From NCBI RefSeq assembly GCF_011044255.1, contig NZ_CP049107.1:496001-560000 (forward strand): 64,000 bases of DNA. The letters are read 5' to 3'. Below the pieces are notes generated by a model, which was given only the letters and a program-made list of their open reading frames with translations, was not told where the DNA came from and did no database searches. The first letter of the stretch is position 1. Every line of letters starts with the position of its first letter. This DNA is from Rhizorhabdus phycosphaerae (GTDB taxonomy: Bacteria > Pseudomonadota > Alphaproteobacteria > Sphingomonadales > Sphingomonadaceae). This document shows positions 1-10,716 of the stretch, piece after piece. Position numbers and translations under genes: made by a program.

Positions 1-143
1 GAGGGCGCCAGCTGGGCAAGGCGGAGAAGATCGGCGACCACCGGTTCGGGCAAAGGCGTGTCACGAAAATGCCGGACGTCGCGCCGCCAGCGCAGCAACA
101 ACTCCAACGCGTCGGGAAGCTCCGGCGGCCACGGCTCGGACAT
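1..143 (-). CDS. bluB: BluB, 5,6-dimethylbenzimidazole synthase (N-terminal fragment, cut by window edge)
   Basis: Only the first 47 codons lie in the window. They read M-S-E-P-W-P-P-E-L-P-D-A and then RRDVRHFRDTPLPE, followed by VVADLLRLAQLAPS. The R-R-D-x-R-x-F motif followed by a helix ending in LAPS is the flavin-binding start of BluB, a nitroreductase-fold enzyme. BluB consumes reduced FMN with oxygen to make 5,6-dimethylbenzimidazole, the lower ligand of cobalamin. The ATG lies two bases beyond the cobO stop, so the two are almost certainly co-translated from the riboswitch-controlled transcript. The alternative is another nitroreductase-family protein; the cobalamin context favours BluB. 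Confidence 0.8.
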   Translation of the reverse strand, partial: MSEPWPPELPDALELLLRWRRDVRHFRDTPLPEPVVADLLRLAQLAP

Positions 144-145
144 GG

Positions 146-754
146 TCAATATTCGATGCCGGGCTGGGCGCGGACGTTCTGATCGCGAAAGGGGTGTTTG
201 ACCAGGGTCATGTCGGTGACAAGGTCCGCCATGTCGATCAGCGGCTGCGGCGCGTTCCGGCCCGTCACGATGACATGCGTCATTGGCGGCTTCGTCCGCA
301 GCACCTCGATCACTTCCTCGACGGGCAGATACCCATAGCGCAGCACGATGTTCAGCTCGTCGGCGAGCACGAGCTTGTAGGTCGGATCGGCGATCATGCG
401 CTTCACCTCATCCCAGCCAGCGCGCGCCACTTCGATGTCGCGGGAGCGATCCTGCGTATCCCAGGTGAAGCCCTCGCCCATCGGCTTGAATTCGACCAGT
501 TCGGGAAACTGATCGAACACGACCTTCTCACCGCTGCCCATCGCGCCCTTCACGAACTGGATCACGCCGACTTTCATGCCGTGGCCGATCGCCCGGATGA
601 CCATGCCAAGGGCGGCGGAGGTCTTGCCCTTGCCGGTGCCCGTGTGGACGACGATCAGTCCTTTCTCGACGGTTTTGCCAGCGATCTTGCGCTCCTGGGC
701 GGCCTGGAGCCGGACCATCTTCTCCTTATGCTCTTCGTCGGTACGGGCCTTCAT
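146..754 (-). CDS. cobO: Cob(I)yrinic acid a,c-diamide adenosyltransferase (CobO/BtuR type)
   Basis: The 202-residue protein transfers the adenosyl group of ATP to the cobalt of corrinoids in the cytoplasm, in both de novo and salvage routes to adenosylcobalamin. It has the N-terminal P-loop GTGKGKTS at about residues 39-46, the motif VGVIQFVKG, and the later LVLADELNIVLRYGYL, all typical of the CobA/CobO/BtuR family at its usual length of about 200 residues. The frame stays open upstream to 1024. ATG 754 was chosen because it gives the family N-terminus (MKARTDEEHKEKM) and has AGGGAG about 8 bases upstream. The gene lies downstream of a cobalamin riboswitch and 2 bases before bluB. Confidence 0.93.
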   Translation of the reverse strand: MKARTDEEHKEKMVRLQAAQERKIAGKTVEKGLIVVHTGTGKGKTSAALGMVIRAIGHGMKVGVIQFVKGAMGSGEKVVFDQFPELVEFKPMGEGFTWDTQDRSRDIEVARAGWDEVKRMIADPTYKLVLADELNIVLRYGYLPVEEVIEVLRTKPPMTHVIVTGRNAPQPLIDMADLVTDMTLVKHPFRDQNVRAQPGIEY

Positions 755-1034
755 GCGGCCTGCTCCCTTAGGGGACTGGGGTTTCTGGACGTCGAAGCGG
801 ATATCGCGGTGAAGGCTCGTTCGGGCATCATCTTTCCCCGGCGCCGTCGACGACAGGCGGGGCGCGCGGCCGCAGACGGTGGAATCCGCCCGTGCGACGA
901 CCGGCCGTCTTCCCCGGACAGGCGCCAGCGCCGACGGAAGAACCGGCCGCGCGGCCCCGGCCGCACTGCTTCGTCGCTCAAACGGAGAAAAAACCGTGCC
1001 GTGGCCATCCCCTGGACCAGGCAAGAGCGACCGA
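755..1034 (-). other. Long leader between the riboswitch and cobO, no recognisable gene
   Basis: About 280 bases separate the end of the aptamer from the cobO start. Two frames are open across it, but their translations are Arg/Pro/Ala-rich and resemble no family I know. The minus-strand RNA contains a run of six U shortly after the aptamer (near 991-996) and a very GC-rich self-complementary stretch (about 935-965). These could belong to a terminator/antiterminator or expression platform, but I cannot define a clean structure by eye. Confidence 0.4.
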
Positions 1035-1240
1035 GCGCTGGCAGGTCTCCTGGCTCACGGGTCAGGGCATGATGTGCGGCCTTCCCAGACACCCATCGGG
1101 ATCCAGTGGCCTGTGCCGCCCCGGTAGGGAAGGCACGCTGCACATCGCGCTCGCCGCTTACAGTTGCAGGGACAGCCTCGGATTCGGGAGCGTCAGCACC
1201 CTCACCGCGTTCCCATTTTAAGCCCTTTCGGGCACCGGCG
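1035..1240 (-). promoter_or_regulatory. Cobalamin (AdoCbl) riboswitch
   Basis: Read on the minus strand, this stretch has the ordered conserved blocks of the cobalamin aptamer: GGTGCC then AAGGG and GGGAA near the 5' end, the core CCTGCAACTGTAAGCG, GCCACTGG, GGGAAGGC, and the 3' B12 box GAGCCAGGAGACCTGCC. It lies between the 3' end of alaS and cobO and should reduce cobO-bluB expression when adenosylcobalamin is abundant. Ends are approximate to about 10 bases. The expression platform was not resolved. Confidence 0.95.
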
Positions 1241-1339
1241 CGATCTGGCGAGGCCGGAGAAATCCTCCGGTCTCTCGGATGTCATAAGAGAAGGCGGCGC
1301 GCCTGCCAAGCCGGCGCGTCGACGCTTACAGGCAGAAGC

Positions 1340-4003
1340 TCAGGCGGAGAGCTGCGCCAGCTGCGTCCGGACCGCCGCAATCGCATCGGCAGCTCGGGCA
1401 CCGTCCGGCCCGCCGCCCTGTGCCATGTCCGGCCGCCCCCCGCCGCCCTGCCCGCCCAGCGCCGCGACGGCGGTCTTGACGAGATCGACTGCGCTGACAC
1501 GGTCGACCAGATCGGAGGTCACACCGGCCGCGACGCTCGCGCGGCCCTCGTTGACCGCAACGATCATCGACACGCCCGAACCCAGGCTGGCCTTCGCCTC
1601 GTCGACGAGGCCGCGCAGGCCCTTCGGGTCGAGGCCTTCGACATGCTGCGCCAGGAAGGCCACGCCACCGATGCTTTCGGGACCGGCGGCCTCTGCCTTG
1701 CCGCCACCGCCGAGGGCCAGCGCCTTCTTGGCATCCGCCAGTTCGCGTTCGAGCCGGCGCCGCTCCTCGACCAGCGCCGCGATGCGGGCGGGTAGCTCGT
1801 CGGGCGACGTCTTGAGGGCGGCCGCTGCCTCCTTGAGCTTTTCGTCGCGCTGCGTGAACCATTGCCGCGCGCTTTCGGCGGTCAGCGCCTCGATACGGCG
1901 GACGCCGCTAGACACGGCGCTCTCGCCTACGATCTTGAACAGGGCGATGTCGCCCAGCGCGGAGACATGGGTGCCGCCGCACAGTTCCACCGAATAATTC
2001 TTGCCCGGCGCATCGGCTCCGAGCGTGCCCATCGACAGGACGCGGACTTCGTCGCCATATTTCTCGCCGAACAGCGCCATCGCGCCGGCCTCGATCGCCG
2101 CGTCGGGCGTCATCAGCCTTGTGGTGACGTCGTCATTCTCACGAATGTGGCGGTTCACTTCGGCTTCCACCGCAGCGATGTCCTCCGGCGTCAGCGCCTT
2201 GGGATGGGAGAAGTCGAACCGCAGCCGATCCGCAGCCACCAGGCTGCCCTTCTGCGTGACATGCCCGCCGAGGCGGTTGCGCAGCGCCGCATGCAGCAAG
2301 TGGGTTGCGGAATGGTTCGCGCGAATCCGCGCCCGGCGCTCGCCGTCGACCGACAGATGCAGCGCGGCACCGACCTTGAGGGTGCCCGACAGGATACGGC
2401 CGCGATGGGCGTGGAGCCGGCCAAGCGGTTTGGCCGTATCTTCTACCGCGATCTCCAGTCCGTCGTCACCGGTGATCGTGCCGGCATCTCCCATCTGGCC
2501 ACCGCTTTCACCATAGAAAGGCGTCTGGTTGGTGATCAGCACGACCTCGTCCCCGGCCGATGCCTGGTCGGTGCGCTGGCCGTCCTTGACGATCGCCAGC
2601 AACTGGCCATCGCCTTCCTCGCTGACATAGCCGGTGAATTCGGTGCCGCCGAACTCCTCGGCGATGTCGAACCAGATCTCGTCGGAGGCCTTTTCGCCGG
2701 ACCCCTTCCAGGCGGCGCGGGCGGCCGCCTTCTGCTCGGCCATCGAGCTGTCGAAGCCGCTGCGATCGACGGACAGATCCTGCGCGCGCAGCGCATCCTC
2801 GGTCAGGTCATAGGGAAATCCGAAGGTGTCGTAGAGCTTGAACGCGACCTCGCCGGGCAGCACGTCGCCGGCCTTCATCCCCGCAGTCGCCTCGTCTAGC
2901 AGCTTCAGGCCGTTGGCGAGCGTCTGACGGAAGCGCGTCTCCTCCAGCTTCAGCGTCTCCTCGATCAACGGCTGCGCGCGGACCAGTTCCGGATAGGCGG
3001 CGCCCATCTCGGCAACCAGGCTCGGCACCAGGCGGTGCATCAGCGGTTCAGCCGCGCCCAGCAGATGGGCATGGCGCATCGCGCGGCGCATGATCCGGCG
3101 CAGCACATAGCCGCGCCCTTCGTTCGCCGGCAGCACGCCATCGGCCACCAGGAAGCCCGAGGCACGGAGATGGTCGGCGATGACGCGGTGCGACGCCTTG
3201 AAATCCCCATCGGTCGCGCTCCTGGTCAGTTCGCCGGAGGCAGCGATGAGCGACTTGAAGGTGTCGGTGTCATAATTGTCGTGGACGCCCTGCATCACCG
3301 CGGCAATGCGTTCCAGCCCCATGCCGGTGTCGATCGACGGCTTGGGCAGGTCGATCCGGGTCTCCTTGTCGACCTGCTCATATTGCATGAAGACCAGGTT
3401 CCAGATCTCGACGAAGCGGTCGCCATCCTCGTTCGGGCTGCCGGGAGGGCCGCCGAAGATATGGTCGCCATGGTCGTAGAAGATTTCCGAACATGGGCCG
3501 CACGGGCCGGTATCGCCCATCGACCAGAAATTGTCGGAGGTCGGAATGCGGATGATCCGGCTCTCCGGCATGCCGATCTTCTTCCACAGCCCGAACGCCT
3601 CGTCGTCGGTGTGGTAGACCGTGACGGTCAGCCTGTCGGGCGAAATGCCCCAGGTGCCGGTGATGAGGTTCCAGGCGAGCGAGATCGCCCGTTCCTTGAA
3701 ATAGTCGCCGAACGAGAAGTTGCCAAGCATCTCGAAGAAGGTGTGATGCCGCGCGGTGTAGCCGACATTGTCGAGATCATTGTGCTTGCCGCCGGCGCGC
3801 ACGCATTTTTGCGAGGAGGTTGCGGTCGTATAGCCGCGCTTCTCGAGGCCGGTGAAGACGTTCTTGAACGGCACCATGCCCGCGTTGGTGAACATCAGCG
3901 TCGGATCATTGTGCGGCACCAGTGGCGCCGACGGGACCAGTTCATGTCCCTCCCGCGCGAAATGATCGAGAAAGGAGCGGCGGATGTCGTTGGTCGAGGT
4001 CAT
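1340..4003 (-). CDS. alaS: Alanyl-tRNA synthetase
   Basis: This 887-residue class II aminoacyl-tRNA synthetase charges tRNA-Ala. The N-terminus ([20 protein letters not shown], then [13 protein letters not shown]) is the canonical AlaRS catalytic core. The editing domain carries NHSATHLLH (around residue 565) with the zinc-binding HxxxH, and CGGTHV (around residue 676). The C-Ala domain follows and ends in a Gly-rich tail containing [16 protein letters not shown]. Length is normal for bacterial AlaRS. recA lies further upstream on the same strand, separated by unrelated small genes, one of them on the opposite strand. Confidence 0.98.
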   Translation of the reverse strand: MTSTNDIRRSFLDHFAREGHELVPSAPLVPHNDPTLMFTNAGMVPFKNVFTGLEKRGYTTATSSQKCVRAGGKHNDLDNVGYTARHHTFFEMLGNFSFGDYFKERAISLAWNLITGTWGISPDRLTVTVYHTDDEAFGLWKKIGMPESRIIRIPTSDNFWSMGDTGPCGPCSEIFYDHGDHIFGGPPGSPNEDGDRFVEIWNLVFMQYEQVDKETRIDLPKPSIDTGMGLERIAAVMQGVHDNYDTDTFKSLIAASGELTRSATDGDFKASHRVIADHLRASGFLVADGVLPANEGRGYVLRRIMRRAMRHAHLLGAAEPLMHRLVPSLVAEMGAAYPELVRAQPLIEETLKLEETRFRQTLANGLKLLDEATAGMKAGDVLPGEVAFKLYDTFGFPYDLTEDALRAQDLSVDRSGFDSSMAEQKAAARAAWKGSGEKASDEIWFDIAEEFGGTEFTGYVSEEGDGQLLAIVKDGQRTDQASAGDEVVLITNQTPFYGESGGQMGDAGTITGDDGLEIAVEDTAKPLGRLHAHRGRILSGTLKVGAALHLSVDGERRARIRANHSATHLLHAALRNRLGGHVTQKGSLVAADRLRFDFSHPKALTPEDIAAVEAEVNRHIRENDDVTTRLMTPDAAIEAGAMALFGEKYGDEVRVLSMGTLGADAPGKNYSVELCGGTHVSALGDIALFKIVGESAVSSGVRRIEALTAESARQWFTQRDEKLKEAAAALKTSPDELPARIAALVEERRRLERELADAKKALALGGGGKAEAAGPESIGGVAFLAQHVEGLDPKGLRGLVDEAKASLGSGVSMIVAVNEGRASVAAGVTSDLVDRVSAVDLVKTAVAALGGQGGGGRPDMAQGGGPDGARAADAIAAVRTQLAQLSA

Positions 4004-4115
4004 GCAGGCGACTTAGGCGAGAGCAAGCCGCTTCTCAAGCGGTGATGGTTCAAGGGCGCTGCAGCGACGTGTTTCTTCCGTCCTATCATCTGCCCGAAGA
4101 CGGCGGCCTCGTCGC

Positions 4116-4943
4116 TCAGGCGTCGGGTGCTTCGTCCATGAGCCAGCCCTGCGCCCGGAGATAGGCTATGCGGTTGCGCGCCACCGGTACGCGGAGCCCG
4201 TTGGTCAGCAGAAGCGCGACCGAGCGTCCATCCTTTTCGTGCCGGCTTACCGCATCGCGGGCCACCCACCAGGAGCGGTGGACCTGAAGCCCCCGTTGTT
4301 CATCAAGCGCAGCGACCACGTCGCGCAGGACCGCGTGATGAAGGCTGGACCCCACCGGAAGATGTGCACGGACATGATGGTCCTCCATCTGCAGGCACAG
4401 AGCGATGGCGAGGACATGGTCGGGGACGCCGGCCGATCCTTCGATCTGCGGCAGCTTTGCTGACACAGCCGGTTGAGGAGACGGTGGCACAAGTGCAAGG
4501 TCGTGCTCCCCTCGCCAGGAACCGGGCCTGCTGCGTCCCAGTTCGATCCACGTCAGCGCGGCCATCGCGGGCAGCGCGACCATGATCGTCAGACCGTACC
4601 AGTCGAACATCGACATGGCCGCGGCGCGGCGGGGCCAGAAGACGTAGGTCTGGAGGGCGCCGAGCAGGGCCAATGGGACGCAGGTGACGATCACCGAGGC
4701 GAAGAAACAGAACAGCGGCGGGAAGCCGCGCCGACGGCCTGTATCCAGCGCCGCGATCATGGTCGGCCAGAGGATGAGGCTGCCGATCCAGAACAGGCCG
4801 GTCCAATAGGCCATGCGCCGGAAGACGTCCGATTCGTAACTTCCAAAGGGGCCAAGAAGACCGAACTCCAGCCCAGCGAGGGTTGCCCAGCCTAGCACAC
4901 TAGCCCATTTGTCCGGACGCCTCAGAAGGGTGTGTGATTCCAT
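4116..4943 (-). CDS. Membrane-anchored LytTR-family DNA-binding regulator
   Basis: The 275-residue protein has four predicted membrane helices (about residues 14-32, 45-66, 76-98 and 113-133), a short linker, and a C-terminal LytTR-like domain from about residue 180. Family features include the stretch around VRAHLPVGSSLHHAVLRDVV, the segment LQVHRSWWVARDAV, and the terminal RVPVARNRIAYLRAQGW. LytTR proteins bind DNA through this beta fold; a membrane-tethered form without kinase or receiver domain is seen in many sphingomonads. The frame extends further upstream, but ATG 4943 (MESHTLL) gives a protein that starts just before the first helix. It diverges from the FkbM gene across about 150 bases. 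Its target and signal are unknown. Confidence 0.8.
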   Translation of the reverse strand: MESHTLLRRPDKWASVLGWATLAGLEFGLLGPFGSYESDVFRRMAYWTGLFWIGSLILWPTMIAALDTGRRRGFPPLFCFFASVIVTCVPLALLGALQTYVFWPRRAAAMSMFDWYGLTIMVALPAMAALTWIELGRSRPGSWRGEHDLALVPPSPQPAVSAKLPQIEGSAGVPDHVLAIALCLQMEDHHVRAHLPVGSSLHHAVLRDVVAALDEQRGLQVHRSWWVARDAVSRHEKDGRSVALLLTNGLRVPVARNRIAYLRAQGWLMDEAPDA

Positions 4944-5096
4944 TCTTCCGTTTTGCGGCAAAGCCCCACTCGACGGCAAGTGCCGTAAGGTATTCCATTC
5001 GCCCGCTCGCCCAACCGCCCATTCGCGAAGCCGCGCTCGCGATCCCTTCGCATCGATGACAGTCACGACAACCTGACGGTCCAAGGGAGAGTGTGG

Positions 5097-6014
5097 ATGG
5101 TGCTGCGGTGGTTGAGGAAACAGGCGCGATTGCGGCATGAGGGGTCGAGAGGACGCCTTAACGCCCTGCTCGCCGCGATGAACGAGCGGCTTGCCGCCGA
5201 GTTCAGACCGACCGTGACCTATATCGGCAACAATCGCGTTCTCGTCGGAACGCGCGTCGGCGACCGCACGATCGCCTATTATGTCGAGGCCGACGATCGA
5301 CTTTTCAGCCCCTGGTTCATCGTGACAGGCCAGTTCGAAACCGACGTGACGAATTATCTGCTGCGACACCTGCGCGCGGACAGCCACTGTATCGATGTGG
5401 GCTCGAACTTCGGCTATTATACGTGCCTGATGGCGCGCTTCTGCCCCGGAGGACGCGTGCTCGGCATCGAAGCCGACCGCCATATCTCAGAGCTTGCGCG
5501 CGACAATCTGTTCATCAACGGGCTGCACGAGGTCGGTGACGTGATCTGGGCGGCAGTCTGCGACCGCGACACCGAAGTCACGCTGTTCCGTCGCACCTCG
5601 CGGTCAGGCAACACCAGCATCGTCGATGTCGGAGAGTCCTTCACCACCCATTTCGGCGAACCTCCGGTCGAGCCCTTTCGGGTGCAGGGCCGACGCATAG
5701 ACGATTTCGCCGAGCGCCTGCACGGCCGCGTCGATGTCATCAAGATCGATGTCGAAGGCGCGGAGCCGCTTGCCCTGCGTGGAGCGGGGGACGTCATTCG
5801 CGATAATCGCGATCTTTCAATCGTGATGGAATGGTCGCCTGGACAGATCGCAGCGGCTGGATTCGATATCGGCGAGTTCGTCGACGAGATCAGGGCGATG
5901 AACCTGCGTGCCTTCGTTCTGGAGCGCCATAGCGAGCGGCCACTCGATATCTCCAGGCTGGCGACGCTGCCCTATCAGTCTGCGATCATATTGCGCCGCA
6001 CCGATGCCCGATAG
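5097..6014 (+). CDS. FkbM-family SAM-dependent methyltransferase
   Basis: The 305-residue protein has a class I methyltransferase fold: motif I CIDVGSNFGYYT at about residues 98-109, an acidic VLGIEAD after the second strand, and the FkbM signature VIKIDVEGAEPLAL around residue 214. FkbM proteins methylate hydroxyls of polyketides or sugars; the substrate here cannot be deduced. A GTG at 5091 is in frame, but AAGGGAGA ends right at it, whereas ATG 5097 has proper spacing, so I prefer the ATG. It is the only plus-strand gene in the first 14 kb, and no glycosyltransferase or polyketide genes are nearby. Confidence 0.85.
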   Translation: MVLRWLRKQARLRHEGSRGRLNALLAAMNERLAAEFRPTVTYIGNNRVLVGTRVGDRTIAYYVEADDRLFSPWFIVTGQFETDVTNYLLRHLRADSHCIDVGSNFGYYTCLMARFCPGGRVLGIEADRHISELARDNLFINGLHEVGDVIWAAVCDRDTEVTLFRRTSRSGNTSIVDVGESFTTHFGEPPVEPFRVQGRRIDDFAERLHGRVDVIKIDVEGAEPLALRGAGDVIRDNRDLSIVMEWSPGQIAAAGFDIGEFVDEIRAMNLRAFVLERHSERPLDISRLATLPYQSAIILRRTDAR

Positions 6015-6038
6015 TTCCTGCGCACCAAGCGCCGCAGA

Positions 6039-6665
6039 TCAGGCATAGGCATAGGGGCCGCCCTTTTCCAGCGCAGCGACATAGGCCGGGCGCGCGTGGA
6101 TCTTGTCGAGCCATTCGCAGATATTGGGGCGCCGCCCGTCGAGTTGGAGGCGCTGGCGGGCTGCCTCGAGCGGGAAGCTCATCATGATATCGGCCGCCGA
6201 GAATTCGTCGCCGGCGAACCAGCTACGACCAACGAGCTCGCGCTCGACATAGTCGATATGGGTCATCGCCATGCCGGTAACGATCTTGCGTGCGGGCCAA
6301 CCGAATGGCCCCATGCGGTCGATCACCAGCTTGAGCAGCAGCGGCGGCATAAGCGAGCCTTCCGCATAGTCGAGGAAATAGCGCCAGCGCAGCGCGCCGT
6401 CGGCATCGTCGGGCGGCCCCAGCCCGCCATGGGCGAGCGCAACCAGATATTCGAGGATGGTTGCCGTTTCGGCGACGACCCGCCCGTCATGTTCGACCAC
6501 GGGCGATTTGCCCAAGGGGTGGACAGCCTTGAGCTCGGGCGGCGCGAGCATCGTCTTGCGGTCCCGCTCGTAGCGTTTGACCTGATAATCGAGCGCCAGT
6601 TCCTCGAGCATCCAGAGCACACGCTGGGACCGGGAATTTTCGAGATGATGGACGATGATGGTCAA
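6039..6665 (-). CDS. Glutathione S-transferase family protein
   Basis: The 208-residue cytosolic protein has an N-terminal thioredoxin-like domain (MTIIVHHLENSRSQRVLWML) with the glutathione-site segment GKSPVVEHDGRVVAETATIL, in which the cis-Pro and E-T are conserved. An all-helical C-terminal domain follows with AGDEFSAADIMMSFPLEA, the N-capping box typical of GSTs. The start is a TTG at 6665, supported by GGGAG about 7 bases upstream. It lies 36 bases after the VOC gene and may be co-transcribed with recA and VOC. The substrate is unknown; generic detoxification is the usual assumption. Confidence 0.88.
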   Translation of the reverse strand: MTIIVHHLENSRSQRVLWMLEELALDYQVKRYERDRKTMLAPPELKAVHPLGKSPVVEHDGRVVAETATILEYLVALAHGGLGPPDDADGALRWRYFLDYAEGSLMPPLLLKLVIDRMGPFGWPARKIVTGMAMTHIDYVERELVGRSWFAGDEFSAADIMMSFPLEAARQRLQLDGRRPNICEWLDKIHARPAYVAALEKGGPYAYA

Positions 6666-6701
6666 GGCACGGCTCCCGCGATGCGGCCCGGCTCCGCCCC
6701 G

Positions 6702-7058
6702 TCAGCCCGGCTCGTTCACATAGACCGCCATCTCGTTACCGGAAGGTTCGCGGAAGTGGAAGCGGCGACCGCCCGGGAAGGCGAAGATCGGCCGCGTCAC
6801 CACGCCACCGGCGGCTTCGACGGCCGCCAGGCTGGCCTCGAGATCGTCCACCTCGACGACCGGCAACGGGGCCGCGGGCGCGTCATCGCCATGCCCGTTG
6901 AGGCCGAGGTCGCTCGTGCCGCCGGCCCCCGCCGCGACGGTGCCGGCATAGGCCGGCCCGAAGTCGGTCAGCGACCAGCCGAACGCCGCCTCGAAGAAGC
7001 GCCTGCTCTCGCCAACCGAGACGACGGGCAGTTCGACATAGTTCAGCCGGGCAGTCAC
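6702..7058 (-). CDS. VOC-family (glyoxalase-fold) protein
   Basis: This 118-residue single-module protein begins LNYVELPVVSVGESRRFFEAAFGW and ends FHFREPSGNEMAVY, which are the paired beta-alpha-beta-beta-beta modules of the vicinal oxygen chelate superfamily. The typical metal ligand positions are only partly kept (E near the N-terminus, E in the last strand). The start is GTG 7058 with AAGGA about 9 bases upstream. It begins 17 bases after the recA stop, so read-through from the recA promoter is likely. The substrate is unknown. Confidence 0.85.
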   Translation of the reverse strand: MTARLNYVELPVVSVGESRRFFEAAFGWSLTDFGPAYAGTVAAGAGGTSDLGLNGHGDDAPAAPLPVVEVDDLEASLAAVEAAGGVVTRPIFAFPGGRRFHFREPSGNEMAVYVNEPG

Positions 7059-7075
7059 AGCGCACGATCCTTCGC

Positions 7076-8149
<1,074 letters not shown>

Positions 8150-8200
8150 TGTGCGTACTCCCCTCGTAGAGCGGGCCATCCGAAACCTCAAACCCGAAGT

Positions 8201-8229
8201 TATGTACCGCAGATGTTCCGATGGAACAA
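8201..8229 (-). promoter_or_regulatory. recA sigma70-type promoter
   Basis: On the minus strand TTGTTC (8224-8229) and TACATA (8201-8206) are separated by exactly 17 bases, a good -35/-10 pair located about 50-80 bases before the recA ATG. The -35 hexamer lies inside the SOS box, so LexA binding would block RNA polymerase directly. This is inferred from sequence only. Confidence 0.65.
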
Positions 8230-8238
8230 GAGGAGAAC
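8224..8238 (-). promoter_or_regulatory. LexA/SOS box of recA (GTTC-N7-GTTC)
   Basis: The minus strand reads GTTCTCCTCTTGTTC, an exact match to the direct-repeat SOS box GTTC-N7-GTTC described for alphaproteobacterial LexA. It lies in the cckA-recA gap, about 75-90 bases upstream of the recA start, overlapping the predicted -35 element. Confidence 0.9.
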
Positions 8239-8265
8239 TTTCCTATTTTGTTCTGGTGCGTGCGA

Positions 8266-10674
8266 TCAGCTTCGAGCGTGATCGGCGAGCGCCTCGCGCG
8301 CGGCCTGGCAGATCTGCTGGACCGAGAAGGGCTTCGGCAGGAAGCCGATATTGTCTATGTCGATCGACTTGCGCAGCTGCTCTTCGGCATAGCCCGACAT
8401 GAAGATGATCGGGAGATCGGGGCGCTTCTCTCGGGCGGCGCGGGCCATGGTCGGTCCGTCCATCGTCGGCATGACGACGTCGGAGATCACCAGGTCGATC
8501 TGCTGCATCCGGTCGTCCAGAACCTCCAGCCCTTCCTCGCCGTTGGTCGCGGTCAGAATCTTATATCCCTGCCGCACGAGCGCGCGTTCCGCGACCGCGC
8601 GGACCATGGCCTCGTCCTCGACCAGAAGGATCGTGCCCGTCCCCCACAATTCGGTGCTGACCTCCTTGACCGGTGCGCGCGCAGCGGCGGTGCCTGCCGG
8701 GGCCTGGTGCACGGGAAGATAGATGACGAAGCTCGTCCCCCGGCCCATCTCGCTCTCCGCGAAGATGAACCCGCCCGTCTGCTTGACGATGCCGTAAACG
8801 GTCGAGAGGCCGAGCCCAGTACCCTTGCCCACCTCCTTGGTGGTGAAGAAGGGTTCGAAGATCTTGTTGAGATTGTCGGTCGGAATGCCGGTGCCGGTGT
8901 CGGTCACCCGGAGTGCCGTATATTCGGTAACCGGCATGATCTCGATGCCCAGCGCACGAACGTCGCTCTGCGATACGCCATAGGTCTGGATCGAGAGCGT
9001 TCCCCCGTCCGGCATGGCGTCGCGGGCGTTCACCGCCAAGTTGACGATCACCTGCTCGAGCTGCCCCGGGTCGGCGCGCACGGTTCCGAGATTGCGGCCG
9101 TGTGTCACTTCCAGGCGGATCGTTTCGCCCAACAGGCGCTTGAGCAGGTTGCTGATCTCGGAGATGATGTCCGGGATCTGGAGGATCTGGGGGCGCAGCG
9201 TCTGCTGCCGCGAGAAGGCCAGCAGCTGGCGGGTCAGCGCCGCCGCCCGGTTCGAATTCTGCTTGATCTGCTGAATGTCGTCATAGTCGCTGTCGCCCGG
9301 AATATGGCGCATCGACATCAGGTCGCAATGGCCGATGATCGCGGTCAGGATGTTGTTGAAGTCGTGCGCGACGCCGCCGGCGAGCTGGCCGACCGCCTGC
9401 ATCTTCATCGCCTGCGCCACCTGGCGCTTCAGCTTGGACTCCTCGCTATTGTCCTTGAGGCTCAGCAGCACCGACGCCGTCGCGCCCAGGCCCTTTGCGG
9501 CCGCAATCGTCAGCGACACATTCTCTTCCGACCGGGCCTTGAGCCGAACCGACAGGTCGCTGGCGGACCCCCGGCCCGCCGAGAAGCGTCGCACCGCATC
9601 GGAAACGGCCGCCTTGTCTTCCTCGACCACCAGGTCGCTCGGATAGACCACGGTCGCGTCCGGTCCGAGCCCGGCGGCCCGCCGAAAGGCCGAGTTCATG
9701 AATGCGACCCGACCATCACGCTCGGCAAGGGCCAGGCCGATCGGCAACATGCCCAGCAAGGCGTGCAATTCCCCCGTCGCATAGCTGCGGTTCTCGGAAG
9801 CGGCGGAGGCGTCGTCCAGCATGAGAAAGAGCGTCGCCTTCATCGCGCCCTGATCGCCGAGAGGAATCTGGATCAGGCGGATGGGGTCGGCCGATGCCGG
9901 CTCGGCAGCAAGGCGGATCACGTCGCCGTCGCTCCGCAGCAGGTCGGCAAAGGCCCAGCCCGATGTGGGGGCCTCGGCAGAACCGAGCGCCCGCCGCAGG
10001 AATACCTTGTTGGCGATCAGGCCCACGCCATTGCCGTCGACCAGCGCGGCCATGACGCCCGAACTGCCGACCCGGCGACCGACGTCGCTGCTCAACAGCC
10101 GCATGACGTCGCCGATCATGTCGAACCGGCCCGAGCGCCGGAACCGCCATACGAGATGATCATCGGTGCTCCCGGCGCGCCGGACGACGACGTCGATCAG
10201 GCCCCGGTCGCTCGCCAGGTCCGAAATGCGCGCTTGACCGTCACGTCGCGCAGCCACCGCCGCTGCCGCGAGTTGTTTCCGCGCATCCTCGTCCAGCGGA
10301 AGCGACGGAGGCGTCGGCAGGCCACCGAACCAGCTCTCGAAATGGCCGTTGGCGCAGATGAGCTCGCCACGCCCCCCGGTGACCGCGATGCCGGCATCGG
10401 CATCCTCGACGATCCCCCGCAGCAGCGAGATGTCGATCTGGCGCAGCGGACGCACATGGATCTGCGACCGAAGCATCGCAACGAACAGGATCATGCCGAT
10501 GCCAAGACAGAAGGCGAGCATGAACAGACCAGCGATCATCAGATCGTCGGTCGCGCCCCAGATCATCCCCGCCATGCCCAGCGACGCCACCAGCGTCAGC
10601 AGCAGGAGCAGCGCGTTGAAGAGCAGACGGCCCGATCCGGCGGAAATGGGCTTGGCGGGGAACAAGGTCGACAT
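8266..10674 (-). CDS. cckA: Hybrid histidine kinase CckA (cell-cycle kinase)
   Basis: The 802-residue inner-membrane hybrid kinase has two N-terminal membrane helices (about residues 19-66), PAS-like regions (about 85-200 and 290-400), a HisKA domain with the phospho-accepting His437 in [15 protein letters not shown], and a HATPase domain (DTGTGIP, then [20 protein letters not shown]). A C-terminal receiver domain has Asp732 in [13 protein letters not shown]. In Caulobacter CckA drives the ChpT-CtrA phosphorelay; this domain order and the HDFNN H-box are those of CckA. It lies immediately upstream of recA, separated by the SOS-box promoter region. Confidence 0.92.
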   Translation of the reverse strand: MSTLFPAKPISAGSGRLLFNALLLLLTLVASLGMAGMIWGATDDLMIAGLFMLAFCLGIGMILFVAMLRSQIHVRPLRQIDISLLRGIVEDADAGIAVTGGRGELICANGHFESWFGGLPTPPSLPLDEDARKQLAAAAVAARRDGQARISDLASDRGLIDVVVRRAGSTDDHLVWRFRRSGRFDMIGDVMRLLSSDVGRRVGSSGVMAALVDGNGVGLIANKVFLRRALGSAEAPTSGWAFADLLRSDGDVIRLAAEPASADPIRLIQIPLGDQGAMKATLFLMLDDASAASENRSYATGELHALLGMLPIGLALAERDGRVAFMNSAFRRAAGLGPDATVVYPSDLVVEEDKAAVSDAVRRFSAGRGSASDLSVRLKARSEENVSLTIAAAKGLGATASVLLSLKDNSEESKLKRQVAQAMKMQAVGQLAGGVAHDFNNILTAIIGHCDLMSMRHIPGDSDYDDIQQIKQNSNRAAALTRQLLAFSRQQTLRPQILQIPDIISEISNLLKRLLGETIRLEVTHGRNLGTVRADPGQLEQVIVNLAVNARDAMPDGGTLSIQTYGVSQSDVRALGIEIMPVTEYTALRVTDTGTGIPTDNLNKIFEPFFTTKEVGKGTGLGLSTVYGIVKQTGGFIFAESEMGRGTSFVIYLPVHQAPAGTAAARAPVKEVSTELWGTGTILLVEDEAMVRAVAERALVRQGYKILTATNGEEGLEVLDDRMQQIDLVISDVVMPTMDGPTMARAAREKRPDLPIIFMSGYAEEQLRKSIDIDNIGFLPKPFSVQQICQAAREALADHARS

Positions 10675-10716
10675 GGCGCCTAGTTCCCCCGCCCCTCGCC
10701 CGCCGTCAAGCGGCGC

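Noticed and set aside
751-1143. Open frames through the cobalamin riboswitch and cobO leader
   Set aside because: They translate the aptamer itself and give Arg-rich nonsense; the RNA element explains the sequence.
1862-4045. Two long plus-strand frames opposite alaS
   Set aside because: alaS is unambiguous; these are low-complexity antisense translations.
8215-8227. Palindrome GTTCCgatGGAAC beside the SOS box, similar to GTTCGataCGAAC at 17148-17160
   Set aside because: Both fit GTTC-N5-GAAC, but one to two such matches are expected by chance in 64 kb, so I do not propose a shared operator.
8221-10683. Long open frame of about 820 codons on the plus strand opposite cckA
   Set aside because: It mirrors the kinase gene codon for codon, has Arg/His/Asp-rich composition and no family motif; a typical antisense shadow in GC-rich DNA.
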